A DNA stretch of 64,000 nucleotides from Wurfbainia villosa. Taxonomy: Eukaryota; Streptophyta; Magnoliopsida; Zingiberales; Zingiberaceae. Below, one piece after another: positions 46,664-57,289 of this stretch; position 1 is the first letter of the stretch, and each line of letters opens with the position of its first letter. Below the pieces are notes generated by a model. That model saw nothing but the letters and a program-made list of their open reading frames with translations. It was not told the origin of the DNA and searched no databases. The stretch spans positions 65,992,325 to 66,056,324 of the forward strand of contig CM046005.1 in the NCBI GenBank assembly GCA_025175895.1, given 5' to 3'. The position numbers and the translations under genes were made by a program.

Positions 46664-48891
46664 TGTTAGTAATATATGAGAGATGTCCTAAGGCAATCGC
46701 CTTATGTATGAACCATTTATATGATAAATGAAGATTCACTATTTGAGTATACATGTTTTATGTATTTGATTGGATCTTAAACTCATTTACTGAATGTCCA
46801 CGATACGATTCACATCATGAGAGAATTTGTGATTGGATCACAACTAGTGAGTATCTCTACATGTGTAATTGTGATGTATCGGAATTATCCCTAGTCGATG
46901 AATTGATGAATTTGGACACCATCAATTCTGTCGAGACTAGCACGAGGTATACTCCTTGGTGTATCCAAGCAGCTGATTCTCACTGGCTGGAGACATAGTG
47001 ATGTCCGGAGTTAATCGTGGATGCTAGTTATGGTAACTAGTTCATTGGAGTGACCAGCCGTAAGACTTCATATGGTTCTCTACATATATAGATATGTCAA
47101 TGAAGTTCTTACTGTGTCTTAAGTGCGATGTTCCTTTGACTTGCGGTATTCAAGTCATCTTGATCATGGAGACTTATGCTTTGACATTTTAAGCAAATAT
47201 CTCTAAGGAGATGTGGACCCGGGATGATTGGGTATAAGTCGAAGTGATTGAAGGTGTTTGAATAGCCTATAAAGGATTCACCACTCCTTGCGAGGAGATG
47301 TATACCTATGGCCTCTCGTCGGATTGTTACTAAAGTCTTTGGCCAAAGCATTACATGTTTAGAGTAAGGTACTCTTCGATACATGTGGAGTAACTAGAAT
47401 CCGTAGGACGAAGAAATGATACATGGGCTAGGTGTGACGTAGTCAGCCTAGTGGGGACTGACACAATAGACCATGTCCTGAACCAAGTGGGTATAAGATG
47501 AGTGAAGGGAATGGGGCACGAATCATTCGAGCTACTGAAGGGTTTCAGAAATAGTTCTGGATCAACCGTTGATCTTTTCGGTTAATTGGGGATCATGATG
47601 TACTACTAGGTGCCACTCATGATCGTTCTATAATTAATGGTTAATTATAGACGGCCAACATAAACCGAGAACCTATTTGGTCACACGCACAACGAGCGTA
47701 ATCCAAAGGATTTAAAATGAGCTTGAGAATGGGATTCTCAGACCGAGAGAAACTAGGTTTGGTTGGACCAAACATAAAGCGAGCATGAAATCGTTTCAGT
47801 CGCAATGGAAGCGTGGATGGGCCGTGTCTTATGAAGACATAATGGATGAACCAAAATGGTTTGGTTCTAATCCAATGGAGGAGAATAAACCAAAGGGTTT
47901 GGTTTATTTTAAACGAATGAACCAAAAGTTGGTTCGGTTCGTTTTAACTTAAAATAAACCATCATGGTTTGGATTATTTTAACTTATCTTAATGGAGCGG
48001 GTTAACGGGCCTAATGGTTATGATCCAATAACCATTAAGAGAATTAGTTCTCTATAAAAGAGGGCTTAATGGATAATTAAGCCCTAATCCAAAACCCTAG
48101 TTGGAGTTGCCGCCCAACCTAGTTGTGCCGCCCAACCTAGGTGTGCCGCCCAAGCTCCTTGGCCGCCTAGCCCCTTGTGCCGGTGTCCAGCTCCTTGCCG
48201 GCGACCAAGCTTCAGCTGGTGATCCTCCGGCGACCCTCCGGTGATCTTCCTAGGCCTCGGTGAAAAGGTGAGCACTTGGCTTCCTTGTTTCTGGCCGGCG
48301 CCTACTCCTCCACCAAGCTGTCCAGTTTTCTGGACAGCTTCTTCTCCTCTCGTCGGAGCGTCGTTTGGACGACGGTTAGAGCTCCGACAGCGGATAACTT
48401 ATCGGGGATTCGATCTCCGGTAATCCTCTAAGGTGGAGGACGAAGGATTCGTCAATCGGTTGACGAATACCTCTCCGGAGAAGCGAGTTTTGAGGACTCG
48501 TTTTGGATCCGAATTTGGATTCGGATAGTGATCATCTCTCGATCACGTCGTCTTCAACACGAGGCTAGTAACCCGTACGAAGACGAAGCTCGTGGCTTAG
48601 CGAAGTCATCCCAAGGAACTCGGCGTGGATACGGATAGAGATGATTCTCACGAGGATCGTTCCGGTTGATGTCGTTCCCGCTACACGTCATACGAAAGGT
48701 ATAACGTAGATAAATTTCCTTTTTATTGCAAATTTAAATTTACGGTTATGTCTACACTTGTTGTAATATGCATGCGTGTGTTGTGTGTGTTGTAATAAAT
48801 AGGAGTATTTATTATTTTTATTGCTTCCGCTGTGTTCATGTTTACAAAACATGATCGAACACACACACGCCGTGGTGCCAGAAACCCAACA
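46664..48891 (+). repeat. C3 3' LTR
   Basis: 2228 bp, the same length as the 5' LTR, with scattered substitutions only. The palindrome array lies at 47842-47982 and the TATA box at 48053-48059. It ends caaca, followed by target copy cttac. Confidence 0.94.
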
Positions 48892-49269
48892 CTTACCTGC
48901 CCAAAGCGAGGGTCGTTCCCTAGATCTAGCACAAAGTCTCAAAGGCGTGCTCGATATTGAGAGAAATTTGTAGGTGTTTCCCCAGTAACCTAACTCGGTC
49001 TCAAAGGGGCACCTAACCATTTCCACCAATGACAACTGTTTTTTTATCCCTCATAATCACTCTCTTCTTTTTTTTTTCTTTTTTTTTAATTTTTTTTCTC
49101 TCTCTCTTTTATTTCTCTTTTCTTTTCCTTTCTCTCTTCTTTTTCGGCTCACTGGATTTTGATTTTTCCGAATGGGCTTACACAATCTGAGCATCTCCAA
49201 TAATTAAAATGCCAGTCTTAGGGTCACCTGTGGATTCCAAAGTACTAAACTACGGAAATGAATCATAAC
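48892..49269 (-). other. A1 internal region, second piece
   Basis: It resumes with cttacctgcccaaag, matching 56636 on. A pyrimidine-rich tract (+ strand, 49060-49145) is shared with A3 (56800-56880) and A2 (62100-62160). It is non-coding. It ends in ataac (49265-49269), the target copy for L2. Confidence 0.8.
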
Positions 49270-49785
49270 TGTAATGCCCGTAAAATTTCTAACCGTTTTA
49301 CGAGAATTTTTGGCTTGACGATAATGGGCTTTATGTGGGTTTTTTTCAAAAATAAAAGAAAATAAGCCAAAAACGGGTGCAAGGCCTAGGAATTGAACCC
49401 CAAACCTCTAGAGATAGCCAAGCCCTATAGATGCACCCACTAACCAGAAGCCCAATAGGATTATATCATTAGAGGAGTAGGGGAAATTATGGTTAAGTGT
49501 AAGGGAGATCAAGGGGCTCTTCAAATGAATAAATAGGGGGAATGAGGGGGCATGAGTATCCAAACTTCATTTCTCCTCTTCTCTTCTTCTTCCTCACCGA
49601 AAACCATCCCTCCCCCTCTCCATTTTCACCCTTTGGCCGAACCCCATCCAAGCAAGGAGAAGGCTAGTTCTTGGCTTCCATAAGGTCATCTACCAACTAA
49701 AAGCAAGCGAAGGATGTAAGATTCCCTCACCTGCAGTATATTAGTTTTGTAGGACATGTTACATGAAAGAAATATGAACCTTTGA

Positions 49786-50340
49786 GCCCTACATGTTTTG
49801 GCCAACCAAGTTTTTGGGCTAGGGTTTCATGAAAATGCTACTAAGGAAATTTTTGTAGGTTGTAAGCTTCATGTAGGAATTTTTAGGTGACAAAAATCCA
49901 AGCTTTGAGCCCTACATGTTTCGGCCAACCAAGTTTTTGGGCTAGGGTTTCATGAAAATGCTACTAAGGAAATTTTTGTAGGTTGTAAGCTTCATGTAGG
50001 AGATTTTAGGTGTCAAAAATCCAAGTTTATAGCCATACATGTTTCGGCCAACCTTGGGGTTAGGGTTAGGGTTCCATGAAAATACCCCCTTATGAAGTTA
50101 TGTTATGTAGTATGCCTTCATGAATGAATTTATGTGACAAGAATCAAATTTTAGTACCCCCTACATGTTTCGGCCAACCTTGGGGTTAGGGTTAGGGTTC
50201 CATGAAAATACCCCCTTATGAAGTTATGTTATGTAGTATGCCTTCATGAATGAATTTATGCGACAAGAATCAAATTTTATTACCCCCTACATGTTTCGGC
50301 CAACCTTGGGGTTAGGGCTAGGGTTTCATGAAAACACCCC
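49786..50340. repeat. Tandem repeat in L2, period about 124 bp
   Basis: Five units carry ctacatgttt(c)ggccaacc, with copies of this block at about 49788, 49912, 50034, 50159 and 50284. They also carry gggctagggtttcatgaaaa. The third to fifth units contain ggggttagggttagggtt-type text, which arises within the repeat and is not a telomere. Confidence 0.82.
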
Positions 50341-50684
50341 CTTATGAAGTTATGTTATGTGGATGATTATAATATGTCATGAATTATGCTTATGTGATGA
50401 ACATGTTTATGATGTAATATGCCATGAAATATGCCTATGAGATGAACATGTTTTATGATTTAATATGCCAAGAAATATGTTTATGAAATATGCCTATGTG
50501 ATGAACATGTTTATGATGTAATATGCCATGAAATATGCCTTTGAGATGAACATGTTTTATGATTTAATATGCCATGAATATGCCTATGAAATATGCTTAT
50601 GTGATAAACATGTTTATGCTTTAGGACCCCTTTAGGGTACTCTTATGTTATGAATGCATGTATGCTATGAAATGTCTAAGATGG

Positions 50685-50895
50685 AGATGCTTCCCTTTCA
50701 AGTAGGGATTAAGAGCTCTCCTTATGATAAGATAAGATGGAGATGCTTCCCTTTCAAGTAGGGATTATGAGCTCTCCTTATAATGAGATAAGATGGAGAT
50801 GCTTCCCTTTCACGTAGGGATTAAGAGCTCTCCTTTTGATAAGATAAGATTGAGATGCTTCCCTTTTTATGTTGGGGATTAAGAGCATTCTTTAT
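50685..50895. repeat. Tandem repeat in L2, period about 64 bp
   Basis: Four units of gataagatggagatgcttcc followed by ctttcaagtagggattaag and agctctccttat. The fourth is more diverged. Confidence 0.82.
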
Positions 50896-51174
50896 GATAT
50901 GATAAGAAAGAAAGGAATTAAGTATTTTACTTTGTAAGAGGTTAAGTACCCGACCCGTCAGGTGGTCGTTAATCAAATCCATAGGGACATAAGAAGACGT
51001 AAAAGGTCTTGCCCTGGTAAGACGTAAGAGGTCTTGCTCTAGTAGGTCTGGTGGCTCGCTACCCCAGCCTATTAGGGAACGTGCATTATGTGGTACTTAA
51101 CCTGGGGCCCCCCATTCAAGTTATGATTATGTTGAAGTACCTATATGTATATGTTTTGAAAAGAAAGGACTTGT

Positions 51175-51480
51175 ATAAAATTATGAATGCTTAAGTCAAG
51201 TTTAAGAATGCTTATGATTATGTCCTTGATGCTTGTCTTTGATTTATGAAATTATGAATGCTCATGTCAAGTTTAAGAATGCTTATGATTATGTCCTTGA
51301 TGCTTGTCTATGATTTATGAAATTATGAATGCTTATGTTAAGTTTAAGAATGCTTATGATTATGTCCTTGATGCTTGTCTATGATTTATGAAATTATGAA
51401 TGCTTACGTTAAGTTTAAGAATGCTTAGGACTATGTCCTTTATGCATGTTAGGGTTGATGATATCATGAATGCTTATGTT
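51175..51480. repeat. Tandem repeat in L2, period about 63 bp
   Basis: About four units built on gaatgcttatgattatgtcc, ttgatgcttgtctatgattt and atgaaattat. They have few substitutions, so this array expanded recently relative to the rest of L2. Confidence 0.8.
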
Positions 51481-52143
51481 TAATTTATGCCCTGCTTAGA
51501 TTTAATTATGTTTAGCATGCTTATGTAAATTGTATGCATGCTTATGTTTTCATTGCGTTGGTAAGTTGATACATAGTGTTGTTATGAAATACTTATGCTA
51601 TTTATGCTAGTATGCTCCTGTTTTCTAATTGTTCGATGAGGTTTGTGGCTTTTGTGAGTAGGCAAGAATCTTACTAAGCTATATGCTTATAGTTTATGTT
51701 GTCCATATACTGCAGATAAAGGAAACATGAACTAAGAGGAAGTAGCAGGAGGGGCCAAGTGGGTGTGGAAAAAGACCCTATTACTATCTGCTTATATTTA
51801 TATGCTCAGTGAACACCTTAAGACATTTGCTTCCGCTTATAAGACTTGTGATTTATTAGTACCATGTTGAATGTTGCTTAGTTATGTTACTGTTCAGTTA
51901 CTTATAAATGTTTGATATGCTAGAACTCATGAATGGATATTTTATGTTATGCATGTTATAAAAAGAGATAAGAGATGTAACATGCTTATTATGAATATGA
52001 TAGGTAATGCATGTATAAGAGAAGGTTTATGCCATGAAAACACGTTAAGTACGTAGATGGTGAAATGATCCCTATATGTCATGTTATAAAAAAAAGAAGA
52101 AAAAGTAGCGCCGCCCTGAGAGCAGATAAGGGCGGGCGTTACA

Positions 52144-53203
52144 ATAACTAGGTATCTACTATACTCTCCCTTTCAGAATGTTCGACATGTGTAAGTGTAA
52201 AAATAGAAGATAACCAATGTAGGTCTAGAATATTCATTCATAGCCAATAAAATAAAATACCACAAGGTAAACGAAGTTACACTACTCATGGAAACAACTC
52301 ATGAAGAAGACTTTTAACAAAAATACTACTGAGGCAGCTTTACAGATAATAAAAACTAAGTGCTGAATGAAACTCAATAACCTATGCATGAACAAATGAA
52401 TGCTAAAAATAATGAAAATATCAGGAAAGAAACTACTGCTTGAAACAAAATAAAATTTGGGGCCCCCTAGACTTAAATGAAAGTATACCTCTAGTATGGT
52501 GGACGAGGTGGAAAGTCTGGAAGCCTCAGCATCTTGGGATCCTGGGAGAACCTGCTGCTGAGCCGTTGATGCCACATGTACATGTGGTCGATCTGAGAAT
52601 TGGTGGATGCAGCGGTTGTTCGGTGCTCCTCCTCCCTAGCCCACTATGCCTGCTGGGCATGCATGTGCTGCTGCATCTCCTGCCGGTAGGTGACCTCATC
52701 CTGGCGACGGGCAACCTCCCCAAGGAAGTAGATGCGAGCCTTGTCATAGAACTCCTCAGTCCATTGGAAGTGCTCCCGGAAGCCCTGGAACTCCGCTTGT
52801 GTGTAGGCGCTCTGCTTCTCCCATCGTTGCCTCTGTGTCTACTGCTCGACGTATATATCATCGAGGCACGATCGAAAATCCGAGAAATCATAGGCTGATG
52901 TACCTGCATCCTGCTAAAAAGTAGAGAAAGGTGGTGGTGCAGGTGCAGGCTCATGTCGACGTGGACTAGGTGGGCTCCTATGCATGTGTCGATTGGAGGG
53001 AGAGTGATGCAAAGGGGGAGAGATAAGAGCCGATGTGGACGGTCCCTCATATGAAGGGGACTCCACTATCAGGTCTTAAGCGCCAGTTGTCGCGTGTGGT
53101 GATGTGGTACGATCAGGGTCGGGGAGCCTAAGGGTCGTCAGGTTTTTCCTTACAAAGCATAATGAGTGTCCCTCTCTTACAATCATCTCCATCGCCATAC
53201 ACA
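52144..53203 (-). pseudogene. A1 post-pol ORF, C-terminal part (Athila ORF-1-like), cut by A2
   Basis: The coding - strand matches the C-terminal half of the A3 ORF. A block near 52860-52910 encodes a YDFSDFRS...DDIYVEQ-type segment, and 52500-52600 a MYMWHQ...RLPDFPP-type segment before the non-coding tail. The real frame is broken by stops, and the long open frames here are in the wrong register. At 53204 the A2 LTR interrupts the ORF. The preceding acaca (53199-53203) is the likely target copy of A2. Confidence 0.65.
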
Positions 53204-54735
53204 TGATGCACGCGAACGCAACCTCAAATATCACGATGGAGGTCGTCGAGGACTCGAAGCGCGCACTCGCGCTCAATGCTAGCAAGTGCACAGATGTCGT
53301 CAAGTAATAAAAGATTATCGATCCCACAGGGACTGGGATTCAAATATCGATATGTTCAGTGGTAGAAATTGTTCGAAAGTAAAATCTAAGAGGTTTCGAT
53401 TTGTGAGGGATGTCGATGGACTATTCTCTATACGGTGTCACATGAAGGAATAAGGGAGTGTGTTGAAGTCTTCAAAGGTGATTCTTGGACTTCGATTTCG
53501 CTTATGTATCGCAAAACAATGCTGTCAACTGGCATTGTCTAGACGTTTAGCTATGGTTTTGTGGAAGAGACATCATACACTCTCCCGATGAGGCACCACA
53601 TCTACCGGGAGCTATCTCCACCTTAAAAGGATGGGATAGACGGTACGAGGATGCCGAATAAATCCCTACGATGAGGCACCACATCTATCGGGAGCTATCT
53701 CCACCTTCCAGTTCTACTGCATCCTTCTACCCACAGTTATAGGAGATCAGGTTTACCCCTAGGTTCCTAGTATAAAATCCCGTAAATGTTAGATACGAGG
53801 GTTGTCACCCCTCGTATCGCCTAAGCACAGTAGGTAGAAAACCAAACACGCATAGATATAGTATAAACAACTTCCATTTGCCAAATTAAACTCAAAGATA
53901 GAATTTAACGTGAATCAACATGTAATGTGCACACAAGCTTCTCCCTAATCCTAGAATCGAAGGAACTACTCCATGTATATAAGGGAGGAATCACAAGGCA
54001 TGTAAATGTTCGAATACATCAAAAATAAAGTGCAGAAATAAGCGATAACAATGCCTTCATGGTCTTCTCTCCGGCGTTGAAGTGCAAGCGTGGACCTCCA
54101 GTCGCGTTCTTCCTCCCCGTTGCGAGTTCTCGAAGATTTTTAGGGCTTCGGTGTGCCATCCTAGCCTTCGTGCCTCTCCCTAGGATTTGGGAGCCCTAAG
54201 GTGGATCCCTTATGATCCCTCGCCTCTTGGATGAGTTTCCTATATACGGAGGTGACTTCGACATTCCATAAATGCTTGAAAAACCCTATTCCTTGAATTC
54301 GCGGCGTCACCACATGGCCGTGTGAATTTCACATGGCCTGGCCGTGTGTAAGGCTGGAAAATAGATGAAATCTTGGTTGGAAATTGAGCTGGAAAAAAGG
54401 CACGACCGTATGTTTTCACACAACCTGGCTGTGTCTTTTCCTGGAGCCTCCATTTTGATCCGTTTCGCTTCGGAAACATGCCCAAGTCTTGGGACATGGC
54501 CTGTGCATGTTCCCTATGGTCCGTGCTCCACAAATTGCTCCATTTTTGCTCCAAAAATGTGTCATTTTCCCATGAAATGCTATCATGCACAAAAAAAAGT
54601 ATAAAAAGTAGATCTCCGAACAAGAAAATAGGAAATACATGCAAAATAGAGTGACATATGCATGAAACTAACATAAAATGTAATGAGATGTGAGCGAAAA
54701 CTACTCCTAAAACCCTATATGTTTTGCTCACATCA
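53204..54735 (-). repeat. A2 3' LTR (family A)
   Basis: TGATGCACGCGAACG to CTCACATCA, 1532 bp, the longest A-family LTR here. It has an internal patch at 53668-53706 that repeats gaggcaccacatctaycggg from 70 bp upstream in place of the expected text. The palindromic cacatggccgtgtg and ggcctggccgtgtg elements lie at 54300-54350. Confidence 0.85.
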
Positions 54736-55005
54736 CTTCCCCCAGACTAAAATCTTTTCTTGTCCTCAAACAAACCTCAGTGCCATGAAATTTTAAAAAG
54801 ATATTGTTCCATACTTAGCATGTTAACTAAATTTATCAAGTGGTATTTGCAATCAAAGAAAAATAAATATGTTCTAGAAATTCACTAAATTAGCTCCTCG
54901 TGCTCGTGCTAAGCGAATCATTCTTAGGGGATACTCGTTCCATGGTGAGTTAAGTTATCATCCTATGGCTTTCCTAAGGTCTCTGGCTCTTAGGCACTTA
55001 CCTTC
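54736..55005 (-). other. A2 internal region next to the 3' LTR, with polypurine tract
   Basis: GTCTGGGGGAAG on the - strand (54736-54747) is the polypurine tract. The remainder is non-coding and matches 39022-39286. It ends ggcacttaccttc, where A3 is inserted. Confidence 0.8.
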
Positions 55006-56377
55006 TAATGCACACGAACGCGACCTCAATTCTCGTGACAGAGGGCGTCAAGGACTCGAAGTGCGCGCTCGCGCTCAATGTCCGCAAGTGCACAGATGTC
55101 ATCAAGTAATAAAAGATTATCGATCCCACAGGGATTGGGATTTGAATATCAATATGTTCAGTGGTTGAAATTGTTCGGAAGTAAACTCTAATAGGTTTCG
55201 ATTTGTGAGGGTTGTCGGTGGACTATACTCTATACGGTGTCACGCAGAGGAAGAAGGGAGCATGCGGGGGTCTTAAAAGGTGATTCTAGGACTTCGATTT
55301 CGCTTGTGTGTCATAAAATAATGCTGTCAACTGGCATTGTCTAGACGTTTAGCTATGGTTTTGTGGAAGGGACATCATACACTCTCCCGATGAGCAACCG
55401 CATCTACCGAGAGCTATCTCCGCCTTAGAAGGATGGAATACACGGTACGAGGATGCCCAATCAATCCCTACATTGAACCGTTTTCGATTCCATCGCATCC
55501 TTCTACCCACGGTTACAGGAGATCAGGTTTACCCCTAGGTTACTTGTATAAAATCCCTTAAATCTTAGATATGAAGGCTATCACCCCTCGTATCGCCAAA
55601 GCACAGCAGGTAGAAAACCAAACAAGCACAGATATAGTTTAAACAACTTCCAATTGCCAAATTAAACTCAAAGACAGAATTTAACATGAACCAACATGTA
55701 ATGTGCACACAAGCTACTCCCTAATCCTAGAATCGAAGGAACTACTCCATGTATATAAAGGAGGATTCACAAAGCATGTATATGTTCGAATATATCAGAA
55801 ATAAAATGCAGGAACAAGGGATTATAATGCTTTCGTGTTCTTCTCTCCGGCATTGAAGTGCAAAGTGTGGACCTCCGACGACGTTCCTCCTCCCCGTTTC
55901 GAGTTCCCGAAGCTTTTTAGGGCTTCAGTGTGCCGTCCTAGCCTTTGTGCCTCCTCCCTGGGGTTTGGGCCGAGCCATCCTTTTATAGACATCACCTCAG
56001 ACCACTGCAATATCTGGAAAAAGCCCTAGTCGCACAAATCTGGTGGGTCACCACACGACCGTGTGTTTTCGCACGGCCAGGCCGTGTGCACCCTTGGGGT
56101 GGTTGATCTCGACCATTTGACATGATCGTGTGTAGCCACATGACCTGGCCGTGTCCCACTTTGCGTCTAGCTGCAAAATGTCCTTCTTTTGCTCCGAAAG
56201 TGCGCCTTTTTCACCCGAAATGCTAATCTACACACAAAAGTACAAAGAGTGGACCTCCGAACAAGAAAATAGGAAATGCATGAAAAATAGAGTGACATAT
56301 GCATGAAAACTAACATAAAACGTACTGAAATGTGAGCAAAAATTACTCCTAAAATCCTATATGTTTTGCTCACATCA
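55006..56377 (-). repeat. A3 3' LTR
   Basis: 1372 bp; the outer end reads TAATGCAC instead of TGATGCAC. It ends cacatca against the polypurine tract. A TATA-like ctataaaagg lies near 55979-55988 on the - strand. Palindromic cacacgaccgtgtg and cacggccaggccgtgtg blocks lie at 56053-56095. Confidence 0.86.
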
Positions 56378-57289
56378 CTTCCCCCAGACTTAAATCTTTG
56401 CTTGTCCTCAATCAAACCTCAGTGCCTGAAATTTAAAAAGACATTGTTCCATACTTAGCATGTTAACTAAATTTATCAAGTGATATTTACAATCAAAGCA
56501 AAATAAATATGTTCTAGAAATTCACTAAGTTAGCTCCTCGTGCTCGTGCTAAGCGAATCATTCTTAAGGGATGCCCGTTCCAAGGTGAGTTAAGTTGTCA
56601 TCCCATAGCTTTCCTAAGGTTTCCAGCTCTTAGGCACTTACCTGCCCAAAGTGAGGGTTGTTCCCTAGATCTAGTATAAAGTCTCAAAAGCGTGCTCGGT
56701 ATTGAGAGAAATTGGTAAGTGTTTTCCTAGTAACCTAACTCGGTCTCAAAGGGGCACCTAGTCATTTCCACCCACGACAATTGTTTTTTATCCCTCATAA
56801 TCTTCTCTCTCTCTCTCCCTTTTTTTTTTCTTTTTCTTTGTTTTCTTTTTCATCTTTTTCTCTCTCTTTTTTTTTCTTCTCACTGGGATTTTGATTTTTC
56901 CAAATGGGCTTACACAATTCGAGCATCTCTAGTAACTAAAATACTAAATCTAGAGTCACCAATGGATTCCAAAGTACTAGACTACTGAGATGAATCATAA
57001 CTAGGTATGCACTAAATTCTCCCTTTTAGAATGTTCGACATGTGTAGGTGTAAAAATAAAAGCTAACCAATGTAAGTCTACAACATTCATTAGAGCGAAT
57101 AAAATAAAATACCACGAGATAAATGAAGTTAAGCTACCTATGGGAACAACTCATGTAAGCAACTTTTAAAAATACTACTGAGGCAGCATTACAGATAACA
57201 AAAATTAAGTACTAAAAGAAACTCAACAACCCATGCATGAATAAATGAATGAAAATACAAGAAAAAAAAACTACTTCTAGAAAATAAAC
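56378..57289 (-). other. A3 polypurine tract and 3' non-coding tail
   Basis: GTCTGGGGGAAG on - at 56378-56389 is the plus-strand primer site. The rest has a pyrimidine-rich tract on + (56800-56880) and no gene. It is shared with A1 and A2 and contains the uninterrupted site ggcacttacctgcccaaag (about 56633-56651) where A3 and C3 landed in the other copies. Confidence 0.8.

Larger units (their letters stand above)
39287..48891 (+). mobile_element. C3: full-length Angela-like Ty1/copia retrotransposon, inserted in A1
   Basis: 9605 bp, with two LTRs of exactly 2228 bp (39287-41514 and 46664-48891) and a perfect target duplication cttac (39282-39286 and 48892-48896). The order is LTR, initiator-Met primer site, leader, gag, protease, integrase, reverse transcriptase, RNase H, purine tract, LTR. 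The LTRs differ by about 1-2% by eye, all substitutions. Gag to integrase stays in one frame with two stops. The polymerase half has several frameshifts. Confidence 0.95.
49270..52143 (+). repeat. L2: long solo LTR, Tekay/Del-type Ty3/gypsy, inserted in A1
   Basis: It starts TGTAATGCCCG and ends CGGGCGTTACA, an 11-bp terminal inverted pair with one mismatch. The target duplication ataac lies on both sides (49265-49269 and 52144-52148). There is no internal domain, so it is a solo LTR of 2874 bp. The termini and size fit the Tekay/Del chromovirus group. It contains three tandem arrays (listed separately) and a tRNA-like block near 49385-49460. The strand is assigned from general LTR appearance and is not certain. 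Confidence 0.82.

Noticed and set aside
50054..50200. Telomere-like ttagggttaggg text
   Set aside because: Only two or three units appear, each embedded in the 124-bp tandem repeat of L2 between ordinary LTR sequences. It is not a telomere or interstitial telomere array.
52526..53050. 174-codon open frame on the - strand
   Set aside because: It is out of register with the true A-family ORF. The Arg/Ser/Pro-rich product comes from a GC-rich alternate frame. The same happens at 57277-57885.
37663..54735. One large element bounded by the LTRs at 37663-39021 and 53204-54735
   Set aside because: Both LTRs are followed on the same side by PPT-type DNA, so both are 3' LTRs of two separate elements. 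No primer site lies inside 53204.
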